Below are positions 46,596 to 57,794 of a stretch of DNA of 64,000 nt, piece after piece (the stretch's first letter is position 1; every line of letters starts with the position of its first letter). The translations under genes were made by a program, and so were the position numbers. The notes under the pieces were generated by a model that was given only the letters and a program-made list of their open reading frames with translations, made no database searches and was not told the origin of the DNA. The stretch comes from Vibrio gigantis (GTDB taxonomy: Bacteria; Pseudomonadota; Gammaproteobacteria; Enterobacterales; Vibrionaceae): contig NZ_AP025492.1 in assembly GCF_024347515.1 (NCBI RefSeq), positions 558,001-622,000 of the forward strand, written 5' to 3'.

Positions 46596-46856
46596 TTAAA
46601 GAGCTTTGATTGCAGCAGCGAAACGAGACTTATGACGTGCAGCTTTATTCTTATGAATAAGGCCTTTAGTCGCCATACGGTCAAGAAGTGGTGTAACTTC
46701 TACAAGAGCAGCAGTTGCAGCTTCTTTATCACCAGCTGCGATAGCTGCGATAGTCTTTTTCATGTAAGTGCGCATCATAGAACGACGGCTAGCATTGTGC
46801 TGGCGACGTTTCTCAGCTTGGATAGCGCGCTTCTTAGCAGATTTACTGTTTGCCAA
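46596..46856 (-). CDS. rpsT: Ribosomal protein S20
   Basis: A 30S subunit protein of 86 residues starting [21 protein letters not shown]. The start codon is TTG at 46854-46856, preceded by GGGAGTT eight bases upstream. E. coli rpsT also uses UUG, which is part of its autogenous control. A GTG five codons upstream is not needed. It is divergent from murJ. Confidence 0.97.
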   Translation of the reverse strand: MANSKSAKKRAIQAEKRRQHNASRRSMMRTYMKKTIAAIAAGDKEAATAALVEVTPLLDRMATKGLIHKNKAARHKSRFAAAIKAL

Positions 46857-47108
46857 GGGTCTAACTCCCAAAAACTTAGTTCGGTGACAATTTAAGGGCG
46901 AGGACTATACCCTCATTAGCGCTTAATTGTCAAATGATTTGTGCAAAAACCAATCGTAGCCAAACAAACTTTGGTATGGAAAGGTCATCGCGGTTAAGAT
47001 GGCGGGGATTCTAACAGCATTTTTAGACCAATGCTAATAAATATGCTTCTTAGGACAGGATAGTAATTATCCTCGCTTGAAAGTAATCAACCAGTGTCAG
47101 AGGTTTCT

Positions 47109-48671
47109 GTGAGTAAACGACTATTAAAGTCAGGCCTGATTGTCAGTGCAATGACTTTTGTTTCCCGTGTATTGGGGCTAGTACGTGATGTAGTAGTAGC
47201 AAATTTGATGGGGGCAGGAGCGAGTGCCGACGTATTTTTCTTCGCTAATAAAATTCCTAATTTCTTACGTCGACTTTTTGCAGAAGGTGCGTTTTCTCAA
47301 GCGTTTGTTCCTGTATTAACGGAATATCACGCCGCAGGTGATAAAGATAAGACACGAGATTTAATTGCTAAGGTGTCGGGCACGCTCGGGGTTTTAGTTT
47401 CTATAGTGACCGTTATCGGGGTGTTGGGCTCTGGCGTGATCACCGCGATGTTTGGTGCGGGTTGGTTTATCGACTGGCTAAATGATGGCCCAGCGGCGCC
47501 TAAATTTGAGCTGGCGAGCTTTATGCTCAAGATTACCTTCCCTTATTTGTGGTTTATCACCTTTGTAGCTTTATCTGGTGCGATTCTTAATACGTTAGGT
47601 AAGTTTGCGGTTTCCTCTTTTACTCCTGTGTTTTTGAATGTGATGATCATAGGCGCAGCATGGTTTATCTCTCCTAATTTAGAACAACCAGAAATTGGTT
47701 TGGCTATCGGTGTATTTCTTGGTGGCTTAGTCCAATTCCTTTTCCAAATGCCTTTCTTGATTAAAGCGGGTGTATTGGTTAAGCCTAAGTGGGGTTGGAG
47801 AGATCCTGGCGTTGTTAAGATCCGCACATTAATGATCCCTGCTTTGTTTGGTGTATCGGTCAGTCAAATCAATTTATTGTTTGATACCTTTATTGCTAGC
47901 TTCTTAGCAACAGGGTCTATCAGTTGGTTGTATTACTCAGACCGACTGCTTGAATTTCCTCTCGGTTTATTCGGTATTGCGATTGCGACCGTAATCCTTC
48001 CTGCTTTATCTCGTAAACACGTTGATGCTCAAGGGGAAGGGTTCGCGCATACAATGGACTGGGGCGTGCGCATGGTTTTACTGCTTGGTATTCCTGCGAT
48101 GCTTGGACTTATTGTCTTAGCCAAGCCAATGTTGATGGTGCTATTCATGCGTGGTGAGTTCTCTCCACATGATGTACAGCAGGCATCGATGTCATTGGTT
48201 GCTTACGCATCTGGCTTGCTTAACTTTATGCTGATTAAGGTTTTAGCCCCTGGTTATTACTCTCGCCAAGACACGAAAACACCAGTTAAGTACGGTATTA
48301 TCGCTATGGTGACCAACATGGTATTCAACGCGATTTTTGCTTATTTCTATGGCTATGTTGGTTTGGCGATTGCTACGGCACTGTCTGCTTTTGTGAATAT
48401 GGCCTTGTTATATCGCGGATTGCACCTTGCGGGTGTGTATCAATTAACTAAGACAACCTTGTTGTTTAGTGCCAAGTTGATTATCTCAGGTGTTGTGATG
48501 GTAGCCGCTATTTTATGGCAGCTGGATAATATGCAACATTGGCTTGAATGGAGCTTCAGCCAGAGAGCGCTGACATTAACAGGCTTGATTGGACTTGGTG
48601 GCTTTGTTTATATTGTTTCGGTACTGATTTTAGGTATCCGAGTAAAACATTTAAAAGCAGCGACAGATTAA
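47109..48671 (+). CDS. murJ: Lipid II flippase MurJ
   Basis: It moves lipid II across the inner membrane for cell-wall synthesis. About 520 residues with 14 membrane segments (MVF family). Motifs: SRVLGLVRDVVVANLMGAG, IPNFLRRLFAEGAFSQAFVPV, KVLAPGYYSRQDTKTPVK. GTG at 47109 has GAGG six bases upstream and gives MSKRLLKSG; GTG at 47094 is possible. It precedes ribF by 70 bp. Confidence 0.96.
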   Translation: MSKRLLKSGLIVSAMTFVSRVLGLVRDVVVANLMGAGASADVFFFANKIPNFLRRLFAEGAFSQAFVPVLTEYHAAGDKDKTRDLIAKVSGTLGVLVSIVTVIGVLGSGVITAMFGAGWFIDWLNDGPAAPKFELASFMLKITFPYLWFITFVALSGAILNTLGKFAVSSFTPVFLNVMIIGAAWFISPNLEQPEIGLAIGVFLGGLVQFLFQMPFLIKAGVLVKPKWGWRDPGVVKIRTLMIPALFGVSVSQINLLFDTFIASFLATGSISWLYYSDRLLEFPLGLFGIAIATVILPALSRKHVDAQGEGFAHTMDWGVRMVLLLGIPAMLGLIVLAKPMLMVLFMRGEFSPHDVQQASMSLVAYASGLLNFMLIKVLAPGYYSRQDTKTPVKYGIIAMVTNMVFNAIFAYFYGYVGLAIATALSAFVNMALLYRGLHLAGVYQLTKTTLLFSAKLIISGVVMVAAILWQLDNMQHWLEWSFSQRALTLTGLIGLGGFVYIVSVLILGIRVKHLKAATD

Positions 48672-48741
48672 TACTGATTAGTATATAATCCGTCGGTTTC
48701 ACACAATAAATGATGCAAATAACAGGTTTTAGCTGATCATA

Positions 48742-49677
48742 ATGGAACTGATCCGAGGTACACACAATATTAAAGCGCAGCATCATGGCTGTGTATTAAC
48801 CATAGGTAACTTCGATGGTGTTCATTTAGGACATCAAGAGGTTCTGAGCCAGGTTTCTAAACAAGCTACAGCATTAGGGCTACCTTCTGTTGTCATGACG
48901 TTTGAACCGCAGCCTATGGAGCTGTTTGCCCGAGATAGAGCGCCAGCACGTTTAACTCGCTTACGAGATAAATACGTGCAACTGAGTAAGCTAGATATCA
49001 GTCGTTTATTGTGTGTTAATTTTAATCAGTATTTTGCAAGTTTATCTGCGGAAGCATTCATTAAGGATCTTTTGGTTGATAAGCTTGGTGTAAAGTTTTT
49101 AGTGGTAGGTGACGATTTTTGCTTTGGTAAAGGTCGCACTGGTAATTTCGCTATGCTCAAAGCGGCGGGCGAGAAGTACGGTTTTGAGGTGGTAAGCACC
49201 CAAAGCTATTGCTTAAACCAATTACGAGTAAGTAGTACTGAGATACGAAATGCATTAGCGGTCGATGACTTGGCCGCAAGTGCTACCATGTTAGGACGTG
49301 ATTACAGTATTAGTGGTCGAGTGTCCCATGGTCGAAAACTAGGGAGAACTATCGGTTTCCCTACCGCTAATATTCCATTAAAACGTTGTGTTTCTCCTGT
49401 ATCGGGAGTGTATGTTGTTGAAGCATTGGATATCGACGGGGTTCCTGTCGGTGGCGTTGCTAATATTGGACAACGACCAACAGTTAATGGCGTAAGGCAG
49501 CAATTAGAAGTGCACTTTTTTGACTTTAAAGCCAATTTATATGGTAAACAGTTAGAAGTACGACTTTTGCACAAACTGCGCGACGAGATAAAGTTTGAAT
49601 CGTTCGACGCACTAAAGAATCAAATAGAATTGGATGCTGAAGCCGCAAGGGTGTGGCTGCTTCAGCTAAAGAATTAA
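48742..49677 (+). CDS. ribF: Bifunctional riboflavin kinase / FAD synthetase
   Basis: It makes FMN and FAD from riboflavin. The 311 residues hold the N-terminal nucleotidyltransferase (TIGNFDGVHLGHQEV, VVGDDFCFGKGR, SSTEIRNAL) and the C-terminal flavokinase (RTIGFPTANI, GVYVVEALDIDG, GVANIGQRPTVNG). ribF-ileS-lspA-fkpB-ispH is the same order as in E. coli. Confidence 0.97.
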   Translation: MELIRGTHNIKAQHHGCVLTIGNFDGVHLGHQEVLSQVSKQATALGLPSVVMTFEPQPMELFARDRAPARLTRLRDKYVQLSKLDISRLLCVNFNQYFASLSAEAFIKDLLVDKLGVKFLVVGDDFCFGKGRTGNFAMLKAAGEKYGFEVVSTQSYCLNQLRVSSTEIRNALAVDDLAASATMLGRDYSISGRVSHGRKLGRTIGFPTANIPLKRCVSPVSGVYVVEALDIDGVPVGGVANIGQRPTVNGVRQQLEVHFFDFKANLYGKQLEVRLLHKLRDEIKFESFDALKNQIELDAEAARVWLLQLKN

Positions 49678-49740
49678 TCGGATGATTCCACCGATTAACA
49701 TAATGTCTAACTTCGCCCAATATAACGGAATTAAGAATCG

Positions 49741-52581
49741 ATGAGTGATTATAAAGATACCCTGAACTTACCAGAAACAGGGTTCCCAATGCGCGGCAAT
49801 CTGGCAAATCGTGAGCCAGAAATGCTGAAGCGTTGGTACAAAGAAGATCTTTACGGCGAAATCCGTAAGGCAAAGAAAGGTAAAAAATCTTTCGTACTGC
49901 ATGATGGCCCTCCATACGCGAACGGCGACATTCACATTGGCCACGCGCTGAATAAGATTCTTAAAGACATTATTATCAAATCTAAGACCCTTTCTGGTTT
50001 TGATGCACCGTACATCCCAGGTTGGGACTGTCACGGTCTTCCAATCGAGCTAATGGTTGAGAAGAAGAAAGGTAAGCCTGGTCAGAAGATTTCGGCTGCT
50101 GAATTCCGTGAAGAGTGTCGTAAGTACGCTGCGGGTCAAGTTGAAGGTCAAAAAGAGAGCTTCAAACGTCTTGGTATCATGGGCGAGTGGGACAAACCTT
50201 ACCGCACTATGGATTTTGGCACTGAAGCGAACATCATTCGTTCTTTAGGCAAAATCGCAGACAAAGGCCACCTTTTGAAAGGTTTCAAACCCGTTCACTG
50301 GTGTACTGACTGTGGTTCTGCTCTGGCTGAAGCTGAAGTTGAATACAAAGATAAAGTTTCTCCATCTATCGATGTGAAATTTACTGCAGCTGACGAAGCG
50401 GCTCTACTAGATAAATTTACTCTAGCTGAAGGTCACGCGGGTCAAGGCGAAATTTCTATCGTTATCTGGACGACAACACCATGGACTCTGCCAGCTAACC
50501 GCGCAGTATGTCTACGTGATGATCTTGAATACGTGCTTATCCAAGTTGAAGCTAACGACGAACAGCCAGCTCAACGTATCGTTGTTGCTTCTGATCTAGC
50601 AAAAGACGTAATGGATCGTGCAGGTATCGAGCACTTCCACAACCTTGGTTTTGCTACCGGTGCTGATCTTGAGCTTTCTCTGTTCAATCACCCGTTCTAC
50701 GACTTTACTGTTCCTGCCGTTCTTGGTGACCACGTTACAACGGATTCTGGTACTGGTGTGGTTCACACAGCACCTGGTCACGGTCAAGAGGATTTCGTGG
50801 TTGGTAAGAAATACGATCTAGAAATCGCTAACCCAGTTGGTTCAAACGGCGTTTACCTGCCTGATACAGAGCTATTTGCCGGTCAGCATGTATTCAAAGC
50901 GAACGACTCTGTTTTAGAAGTTCTTAAAGAGAAAGGTGCACTTCTGCATCACCACGCTTACGAGCACAGCTACCCACACTGTTGGAGACACAAAACTCCA
51001 ATCATCTTCCGTGCAACACCACAATGGTTCATCTCTATGGATCAAGCGGGCCTACGTGCTAAAGCACTAGAGTCAATCAAGAGTGTTGAATGGTTGCCTG
51101 AGTGGGGCCAAAGCCGTATCGAAGGTATGGTTGAAGGTCGCCCAGAGTGGTGTATCTCTCGTCAACGTACTTGGGGTGTGCCAATTGCTCTGTTCGTTCA
51201 CAAAGAAACAGCAGAACTTCACCCAGAAAGCCCAGCGCTTATTGAAAAAGTAGCGAAGCTAGTTGAAGAGAAAGGCATTCAAGCTTGGTGGGATGTAGAC
51301 GCTGCTGAACTTATGGGCGCAGAAGACGCTGATAAGTATGAAAAAGTAATGGATACGCTAGACGTATGGTTCGACTCTGGTGTTACGCACTTCTCTGTTG
51401 TTGATTCTCGTGAAGAGTACAACGGCAACAGTGCTGATCTTTACCTTGAAGGTTCAGACCAACACCGTGGCTGGTTCCAGTCTTCTCTAATTTCATCTAT
51501 CGCGATGAAAGACGAAGCACCATACAAGCAAGTACTAACGCACGGTTTCGTGGTTGATGGTAACGGCCGTAAGATGTCTAAATCTATCGGTAACGTTGTT
51601 GCGCCTAAAGACGTAACCAACAAGCTAGGTGCAGACATCCTGCGTCTATGGGTTGCTTCTACAGACTACACTGGTGAAGTAGCGGTTTCTGATGAAATCC
51701 TGAAGCGTTCTGCTGATGCTTACCGTCGTATTCGTAACACCGCTCGTTTCTTCTTAGCGAACTTGAACGGTTTCAACCCTGAAACAGACCTAGTGCCAGC
51801 TGAAGAAATGGTTGCACTTGATCGTTGGGCTGTAGGCCGTGCTCAAGCTGCACAAGAAGAGATCGTTAAAGCATACGGCGAGTACAACACCCACGGTGTA
51901 ACTCAGCGTCTAATGCAGTTCTGTTCTATCGAAATGGGTTCTTTCTACCTAGACGTAATTAAAGACCGTCAGTACACAGCGAAGCAGGGCAGCCATGCTC
52001 AACGTAGCTGTCAAACGGCGCTTTACTACATCGTAGAAGCTCTAGTTCGTTGGATGGCACCTATCATGTCGTTCACTGCAGATGAAATCTGGAACGAGAT
52101 GCCTGGTCAGCGCGACAAGTTCGTGTTCACTGGTGAGTGGTTCGAAGGTCTATTTGGTCTTGCTGAAGGCGAAGAGCTAAGCAACGAATTCTGGGCAGAA
52201 ATCCAGTCTGTTCGTGGCGCAGTGAATAAGCTTCTTGAAGATGCTCGTAAAGAGAAAACAATCGGTGGTGCACTGCAAGCTGAAGTGACTCTATACGCTG
52301 ACGACGCACTAGCGGCTAAGATCAACAAGCTAGAAGATGAGTTACGTTTCGTACTTATTACTTCTGCAGCTGTTGTTAAGCCACTGAGCGAGAAATCTGA
52401 TGCGGCTCAAGCAACAGACGTTGAAGGTCTGTTCGTTGAAGTTGCGGCGACTGAAGCTGAGAAGTGTGACCGTTGCTGGCACCACACTCCAGATGTAGGC
52501 ACTATCGAAGGTCACGAGAAAGTTTGTGGTCGTTGTGTGTCGAACATCGACGGTGAAGGCGAAGTGCGTAAGTTCGCATAA
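49741..52581 (+). CDS. ileS: Isoleucyl-tRNA synthetase
   Basis: It charges tRNA-Ile and edits misactivated valine. The 946-residue class I enzyme has HIGHALNK, the editing domain ([27 protein letters not shown]), [18 protein letters not shown] and a C-terminal zinc site CDRCWHHT...CGRC. The Cys-Trp zinc finger marks the bacterial (eubacterial type) enzyme. It follows ribF by 63 bp. Confidence 0.98.
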   Translation: MSDYKDTLNLPETGFPMRGNLANREPEMLKRWYKEDLYGEIRKAKKGKKSFVLHDGPPYANGDIHIGHALNKILKDIIIKSKTLSGFDAPYIPGWDCHGLPIELMVEKKKGKPGQKISAAEFREECRKYAAGQVEGQKESFKRLGIMGEWDKPYRTMDFGTEANIIRSLGKIADKGHLLKGFKPVHWCTDCGSALAEAEVEYKDKVSPSIDVKFTAADEAALLDKFTLAEGHAGQGEISIVIWTTTPWTLPANRAVCLRDDLEYVLIQVEANDEQPAQRIVVASDLAKDVMDRAGIEHFHNLGFATGADLELSLFNHPFYDFTVPAVLGDHVTTDSGTGVVHTAPGHGQEDFVVGKKYDLEIANPVGSNGVYLPDTELFAGQHVFKANDSVLEVLKEKGALLHHHAYEHSYPHCWRHKTPIIFRATPQWFISMDQAGLRAKALESIKSVEWLPEWGQSRIEGMVEGRPEWCISRQRTWGVPIALFVHKETAELHPESPALIEKVAKLVEEKGIQAWWDVDAAELMGAEDADKYEKVMDTLDVWFDSGVTHFSVVDSREEYNGNSADLYLEGSDQHRGWFQSSLISSIAMKDEAPYKQVLTHGFVVDGNGRKMSKSIGNVVAPKDVTNKLGADILRLWVASTDYTGEVAVSDEILKRSADAYRRIRNTARFFLANLNGFNPETDLVPAEEMVALDRWAVGRAQAAQEEIVKAYGEYNTHGVTQRLMQFCSIEMGSFYLDVIKDRQYTAKQGSHAQRSCQTALYYIVEALVRWMAPIMSFTADEIWNEMPGQRDKFVFTGEWFEGLFGLAEGEELSNEFWAEIQSVRGAVNKLLEDARKEKTIGGALQAEVTLYADDALAAKINKLEDELRFVLITSAAVVKPLSEKSDAAQATDVEGLFVEVAATEAEKCDRCWHHTPDVGTIEGHEKVCGRCVSNIDGEGEVRKFA

Positions 52582-52738
52582 CGACTCAGAAAAGACTGAA
52601 CTTTTTGTAAAAATCATAGCCCCAGTATCAACTGGGGTTATTTTTAATTAAAGGAAATGTGTTTAGCCAAGTTCGGTATTTATGGTCACTTAAAGTGAGC
52701 TCTAATGAATACTAACTTCGTAAATACTAGGAATAGAA

Positions 52739-53239
52739 ATGAGTGAAGTTTCGTTAAAACAATCTGGCGTACGTTGGTTATGGTTGGCTCTATTGGTCTT
52801 CCTTGCTGATATCGGCATTAAACTCTTTGTCATGGACAGCATGGGTTATGGCTGGGCAAACCGTATTGAGGTGCTGCCTTTCTTTAACTTTTTGTACGTT
52901 CATAACTACGGCGCCGCATTCAGCTTCTTGAACGACCAAAGTGGTTGGCAGCGTTGGTTATTTACCGGTATTGCTTTTGCTGTAACAGGCATGCTGACAT
53001 ACTGGATGAGTAAATTACCTGCGACAGAAAAGTGGAACAACATTGCTTACGCCATCATCATTGGTGGTGCTGTTGGTAACGTATTTGACCGAGTAGTACA
53101 TGGCTTTGTTGTCGATTACTTAGATTTTTACTGGGGCACTTACCACTGGCCTACATTCAACTTAGCGGATATGGGAATCTGTATCGGTGCTGCGATGATC
53201 ATCCTCGATGGTTTCCGCAAGAAAGATGAAAGCAAATAG
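52739..53239 (+). CDS. lspA: Lipoprotein signal peptidase (signal peptidase II)
   Basis: It cleaves the signal peptide of diacylated prolipoproteins in the inner membrane. The 166 residues show four membrane segments and the aspartic-protease motifs [32 protein letters not shown], with the two catalytic Asp in VFDRV and FNLADMGI. It follows ileS by 157 bp. Confidence 0.97.
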   Translation: MSEVSLKQSGVRWLWLALLVFLADIGIKLFVMDSMGYGWANRIEVLPFFNFLYVHNYGAAFSFLNDQSGWQRWLFTGIAFAVTGMLTYWMSKLPATEKWNNIAYAIIIGGAVGNVFDRVVHGFVVDYLDFYWGTYHWPTFNLADMGICIGAAMIILDGFRKKDESK

Positions 53240-53317
53240 GCGAATCAGTTTTAAGTAAAAGACCTTTGGAATAGACCGCTTAAAGTCAGTCTATGACTCA
53301 CAGAATAGAATAGCCCT

Positions 53318-53353
53318 AAGCGCTGTCGGTTGATTCCGACGGCGCTTTTTTTT
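53318..53353 (+). terminator. Terminator-like hairpin between lspA and fkpB
   Basis: AAGCGC-T-GTCGG / CCGAC-G-GCGCTT with a TTGATT loop and eight T; it may end or attenuate the ileS-lspA transcript before fkpB. Confidence 0.88.
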
Positions 53354-53399
53354 ATGCTGCATCTGCAAAATAATAATTATCCAGTCTAAGGAAAGTAAC

Positions 53400-53831
53400 G
53401 TGGCAGCAATTAAAAATGATTCAGCAGTAACCCTTCACTTTACGATTAAAATGAAGGATGGTTCAGTTGCCGATAGTACGGAAAATATGGGTAAACCAGC
53501 GAAATTCGTTATGGGTGATGGCAGCCTAAGTGAGAACTTTGAGCAGTGTCTGCTTGGGCTTGAAACGGGGACTGAAAAGTCTATCGAATTGAAAGCAGAA
53601 GATGCATTCGGTATGCCGAACCCAGACCATATCCACCACATGGATCGTGCTAAGTTTGTTGGTGACTCTGAAGTTGAAGTGGGCACCATCATGGCATTTT
53701 CTGGCCCGGACGGTATGGAAATTCCAGGTATTATCACTGAGATTGCAGGCGATTCAGTGACGGTTGATTTTAATCACCCACTTGCAGGCCAAGATGTTAC
53801 GTTTGACGTCAATATCTTAGCGGTTGAATAA
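53400..53831 (+). CDS. fkpB: FKBP-type peptidyl-prolyl isomerase FkpB (SlpA)
   Basis: A cytosolic 143-residue prolyl isomerase and chaperone. It has the FKBP core VTLHFTIKMKDGSVADST, GDGSLSENFEQCLLGLETG and the inserted IF-domain (AEDAFGMPNPDHIHHMDRAKF). The start is GTG with AAGGAAAG upstream. It sits between lspA and ispH as in E. coli. Confidence 0.95.
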   Translation: MAAIKNDSAVTLHFTIKMKDGSVADSTENMGKPAKFVMGDGSLSENFEQCLLGLETGTEKSIELKAEDAFGMPNPDHIHHMDRAKFVGDSEVEVGTIMAFSGPDGMEIPGIITEIAGDSVTVDFNHPLAGQDVTFDVNILAVE

Positions 53832-53984
53832 TTATCTTAACGGTAGAATAGCTGTCTTCACGCTAGAATAAGATAGCCTTACAGCTGTGATGTCACCCAG
53901 AGCTTCACTGTCTAGGCGCTTCACTGTAGAATGCGAGCCTCGCTGACAGCGAACTCTATAGAAACAACCTTAGTACCGCGGTAA

Positions 53985-54944
53985 ATGATGAGCAATGAAA
54001 TGAAGATAATGTTAGCTAACCCTCGTGGCTTTTGTGCCGGTGTTGATCGTGCGATCAGCATCGTAGAGCGCGCACTCGAAATGTACCAGCCACCGATCTA
54101 TGTTCGCCATGAAGTGGTACACAACCGCTTTGTTGTTGAGGGGCTAAAGCAACGTGGTGCTATTTTTGTCGAAGAACTGAGTGAAGTGCCAGACGACAAC
54201 ATCGTAATTTTCTCTGCTCACGGCGTCTCTCAAGCGGTTCGTAAAGAAGCGAAAGAGCGTGAGTTAACGGTATTTGATGCGACGTGTCCTTTGGTAACTA
54301 AAGTTCATATGGAGGTTGCTCGTGCGAGCCGCAAACATATGGAAGTGGTACTGATTGGTCACGCAGGTCACCCTGAAGTTGAAGGTACGATGGGACAGTA
54401 CGCGAGCCAAACAGGTGGTATGTACTTGGTAGAGAAGCCAGAAGACGTACAGAGCCTAGTTGTGAATGAGCCAAGTAACTTACACTACGTGAGCCAAACT
54501 ACCTTGTCAGTTGATGAAACGGCAGATGTGATTGAAGAGTTGCGTCGTGTATTCCCAGAGATCCAAGGTCCTCGTAAAGATGACATCTGTTATGCGACTC
54601 AAAACCGTCAAGACGCTGTGCGTGAGATGGCGAATGATGTCGACGTTGTGATTGTGGTTGGTTCTAAGAACTCATCGAACTCAACCCGCCTAAAAGAGCT
54701 GGCTGAGAAGCTAGGCACGCCAGGTTACCTAACTGACTGCCCAGAAGACATCAAAACTGAGTGGGTTGAAGGCAAGAAGAAGATCGGTGTAACCGCTGGT
54801 GCTTCTGCTCCTGAAGAACTGGTAAACCAAATCTTAGACCGTATTCGCGAGCTAGGTGCTACCGATGTTGAAGAGATTCAAGGTCGTGAAGAGAACATGT
54901 TCTTCGAAGTACCAAAAGAGCTACAGATTAAACAAGTCGACTAA
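53985..54944 (+). CDS. ispH: 4-hydroxy-3-methylbut-2-enyl diphosphate reductase (IspH)
   Basis: Last step of the MEP isoprenoid pathway, making IPP and DMAPP. The 319 residues keep the three [4Fe-4S] Cys: [24 protein letters not shown] and [10 protein letters not shown], and the motifs HGVSQAVR and [11 protein letters not shown]. Three nearby ATG codons (53985, 53988, 54000) are possible starts; the last best fits the E. coli length. A terminator follows. Confidence 0.97.
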   Translation: MMSNEMKIMLANPRGFCAGVDRAISIVERALEMYQPPIYVRHEVVHNRFVVEGLKQRGAIFVEELSEVPDDNIVIFSAHGVSQAVRKEAKERELTVFDATCPLVTKVHMEVARASRKHMEVVLIGHAGHPEVEGTMGQYASQTGGMYLVEKPEDVQSLVVNEPSNLHYVSQTTLSVDETADVIEELRRVFPEIQGPRKDDICYATQNRQDAVREMANDVDVVIVVGSKNSSNSTRLKELAEKLGTPGYLTDCPEDIKTEWVEGKKKIGVTAGASAPEELVNQILDRIRELGATDVEEIQGREENMFFEVPKELQIKQVD

Positions 54945-54965
54945 TCTCTATCGATTCTCAAACAG

Positions 54966-54998
54966 TAAAAAGCCAACGTTGATGCATTGGCTTTTTTG
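54966..54998. terminator. Terminator between ispH and btsR
   Basis: AAAAAGCCAA / TTGGCTTTTTT around a short inner loop, usable by both convergent genes. Confidence 0.88.
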
Positions 54999-55027
54999 AT
55001 CGCGTTATATCTCGGTTTGGAATATGT

Positions 55028-55759
55028 TTACTGGAGGCCGAGCTGCTCTTTTAACGTCTTTAGATAACGGCGGCTAACAGGGACTTCAAAGCCTGTCAGT
55101 GTGATGATCTCCGCTAATCCATTTTCTAGCAACTTGATCTCTTGGATCGATTTTATGTTGATCAAATATTGTCGATGACAGCGGATCAAATCGGTCTTTT
55201 CTTCTAGGGTCTTCAGGGTTAACTGCGAGGTTGCTGTTTGTGATGAACTACGCACATGAACCCCACTGATATCTGAATAAGCGCACTCGACTGTTTGGCT
55301 AGCCATGATCACAATGCGGTTATGACCAATACACGGAATTTGTTCTAGATGGCAGGGAGCGATAGCGGAGATATTTTGTTCAGGTGCTTTGGGGTTTTGC
55401 TTGATGACCTTGTTAAGCCTAGAAACACTCTTGTTAAGTCGACAGGGTTCAACGGGTTTAAGTAGGTAGTCAAACGCATTATCTTCAAATGCTTGAATCG
55501 CATATTGGTCGTAGGCAGTGACGAATACTACGTAAGGCATGGTGTCTGGATCAAGCATGCTTAACAGTTCAATCCCGGTGACCTGAGGCATTTGGATATC
55601 CAAATAAACCACATCAGGTTTGAGTAAATTGATCTGTTTAAGTCCTTCTATCGCGTTACTCGCTTGTCCGATGACTTCCACTTCTCCGGTTTCGGTCAGT
55701 AGTTCAATCAGCTCTTCGCGAGCAAAAAGCTCATCATCGACAACTAATGCTTTTAACAT
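55028..55759 (-). CDS. btsR: LytTR response regulator BtsR (YehT)
   Basis: The regulator partner of BtsS. The 243 residues have a receiver with Asp54 (VVYLDIQMPQVTG) and the LytTR DNA-binding domain (TLEEKTDLIRCHRQYLINI, EVPVSRRYLKTLKEQLG). In E. coli BtsSR senses extracellular pyruvate and activates the pyruvate transporter BtsT. It lies 105 bp downstream of btsS on the same strand, and the cstA-type transporter is just upstream of both. Confidence 0.93.
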   Translation of the reverse strand: MLKALVVDDELFAREELIELLTETGEVEVIGQASNAIEGLKQINLLKPDVVYLDIQMPQVTGIELLSMLDPDTMPYVVFVTAYDQYAIQAFEDNAFDYLLKPVEPCRLNKSVSRLNKVIKQNPKAPEQNISAIAPCHLEQIPCIGHNRIVIMASQTVECAYSDISGVHVRSSSQTATSQLTLKTLEEKTDLIRCHRQYLINIKSIQEIKLLENGLAEIITLTGFEVPVSRRYLKTLKEQLGLQ

Positions 55760-55864
55760 CCTACAATCTTCATCTTAGTTCTATCCCTGCTTGATTCACG
55801 CGTTTCTTTTAAATGTCTGCTTCTAAATGTTTCAACTCGGAGTAATTCATCTCTGAAAGTACCA

Positions 55865-57535
55865 TTAATTAAGTATAGGTATGATAAAGCTCATTCGAGT
55901 AAATTGCTGTGGTTGAGATTCTATTTTTAGTGCTGAATCTTGCCCAAAGAAATTAGTGAGTCGTTTATCAACAATTTCCATGCCTAATCCGACATGATCT
56001 TTAGATGGTTTCTGATAGTTGCCAGCATTGTCTTCGACGATTAGTTTGAATCCACCTTCAAAAGCCTCGCTATAGATCTTCACTGTGCCACCTTCCAACA
56101 TGTTCGAAATTCCATGTTTGATGGCGTTCTCAACCAGTGGTTGTAGGGTAAAGCTTGGTAGTTGAGACTCGTATAACTGTGGGTCTATGTCCCATTCCAC
56201 TTCTAACCTGTCAGTGAAACGTGCCTTCTCAATGGTGAGGTACGCATTGACGTGTGCCAGCTCGTCTTTGAGCTTCACGGTATTGATATTCTGTTTTAGG
56301 TTACTTCTAAAGAAGTGAGACAAGTGCTGAATGAGCTCTCGTGCTTTATCTGGGTCACGGCGAGTAACGGCGCTAATCGTATTAAGCGCATTAAACAAGA
56401 AGTGTGGGTTCACTTGAGCATGCAGCAGTTTGATTTCCGCTTGGGTCAGTAGTGTTTGCTGTTGCTGATAGTTGCTGAACAGGATCTGGCTCGACAATAG
56501 TTGAGCGATACCTTCTGCCATCGACATGTTGATGGTTGAGAATAACTTGAGTTTTGGCTCATACAATTTGATGGTGCCGACGACTTCGTTACCGGCACGC
56601 AGTGGGATAATCAGCGCTGACCCCAACTTACAATCCTGTGAGAGTGAGCATTGGTATGGGTTCTCTTTACCATCCAGGTAGATGATGTCGTTCTGTTCCA
56701 TCGATGTAAGTGTGCTTTGCGATGAAATCGGGGTATTTGGAATATGGTGTTCATCACCAATGCCGACGAAAGCGAGGATTTTTTCTCGATCAGTGATTGC
56801 TACCGCACCTACGTTGGTCTCTTCGTAAACGATACGCACAATTTTTTGCGCGTTATCTGAATTAAAACCGCCATGCAAAATACCCACGGAGCGTTCGGCG
56901 ATGGTTAATGCGCGGCGAGAGAAGGTCGCTGAGTACTTCTCGAAGATAGTTTTCCTATCTTGAATGATGCTCATGAACAGTGCAGCGCCCACTGAGTTGG
57001 CAATGATCATTGGCGCGGCAATATCAGAAACTAGAGCGTAGGACTGCTCAAACGGTTTAGCGACTGCGAGCAGAATCAACATCTGAATAATCTCTGCAAA
57101 CAGCGTCACAGAGAACACCACCAGCGGATTAAACAGCTGACTGGCTTTGTTCTTTCTGACTAGGTAAACGTGCAGCAAACCACCAATCAGGCCTTCTGCA
57201 GTGGTTGAGATAGCACAAGCTAAGTCAGTAAAACCACCTAATGAATAGCGATGTATTCCGCCAGTAAAGCCCACTGCAAAGCCAACCACCGGGCCACCAA
57301 ACAAACCGCCCATGACCGCACCCATCGCTCGCGTGTTGGCGATAGCATCATTGATCTGCAGTCCGAAATAGGTGCCCATAATACAGAATAAGGAGAACAG
57401 AACGTAGCAGCTGATCTTATGGCTTAAGCGAGATGAGATGCTCAACAAAGGGAGAATCAGTGGGGTTTTACTTAGCATGTAAGCAATCACTAAGTAGACA
57501 CAGGTTTGTTGCAGCAGAGAGAGAATGAGTTCCAT
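55865..57535 (-). CDS. btsS: LytS-type sensor kinase BtsS (YehU)
   Basis: A membrane sensor of 556 residues in the LytS/YehU group. Several N-terminal membrane segments (5TM-LYT; GAVMGGLFGGPVVGFAVGFTGG) lead to a GAF domain (VGAVAITDREKIL) and the kinase core with the His motif HAQVNPHFLFNALNTI (near residue 377) and NAIKHGI. E. coli BtsS binds pyruvate with high affinity. It is the likely sensor for expression of the neighbouring transporter. Confidence 0.92.
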   Translation of the reverse strand: MELILSLLQQTCVYLVIAYMLSKTPLILPLLSISSRLSHKISCYVLFSLFCIMGTYFGLQINDAIANTRAMGAVMGGLFGGPVVGFAVGFTGGIHRYSLGGFTDLACAISTTAEGLIGGLLHVYLVRKNKASQLFNPLVVFSVTLFAEIIQMLILLAVAKPFEQSYALVSDIAAPMIIANSVGAALFMSIIQDRKTIFEKYSATFSRRALTIAERSVGILHGGFNSDNAQKIVRIVYEETNVGAVAITDREKILAFVGIGDEHHIPNTPISSQSTLTSMEQNDIIYLDGKENPYQCSLSQDCKLGSALIIPLRAGNEVVGTIKLYEPKLKLFSTINMSMAEGIAQLLSSQILFSNYQQQQTLLTQAEIKLLHAQVNPHFLFNALNTISAVTRRDPDKARELIQHLSHFFRSNLKQNINTVKLKDELAHVNAYLTIEKARFTDRLEVEWDIDPQLYESQLPSFTLQPLVENAIKHGISNMLEGGTVKIYSEAFEGGFKLIVEDNAGNYQKPSKDHVGLGMEIVDKRLTNFFGQDSALKIESQPQQFTRMSFIIPILN

Positions 57536-57658
57536 ATTTTCACCTATTGAGACGCTTGTTAAGTGTAAAGCTCATTGCTTGGTAACGGTAGCTTTGCTTG
57601 CGTGTTAGTGGGTTATATTCGCTTCCCAGAGTCGAAAGCACTAACGCCTGAAAACAAT

Positions 57659-57684
57659 AAAGCCCATCACAGTGGACGGGCTTT
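57659..57684 (-). terminator. Terminator downstream of the cstA-type gene
   Basis: AAAGCCC / GGGCTTT stem with an imperfect inner loop; it separates the transporter from btsS. Confidence 0.7.
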
Positions 57685-57794
57685 AGTCTTAGGTTCCACG
57701 AATCACGGAGTGATTACGGGAGCAAGCGAAGTGTGTTTGGCTGTTCTTTTGCCTTTCTATGAAGACAGGTTCCTTTTGCAAAGAGTTTAAAGAA

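Noticed and set aside
57575..57790. 71-codon plus-strand ORF between btsS and the cstA-type gene
   Set aside because: It spans the transporter terminator and has no ribosome binding site or known family.
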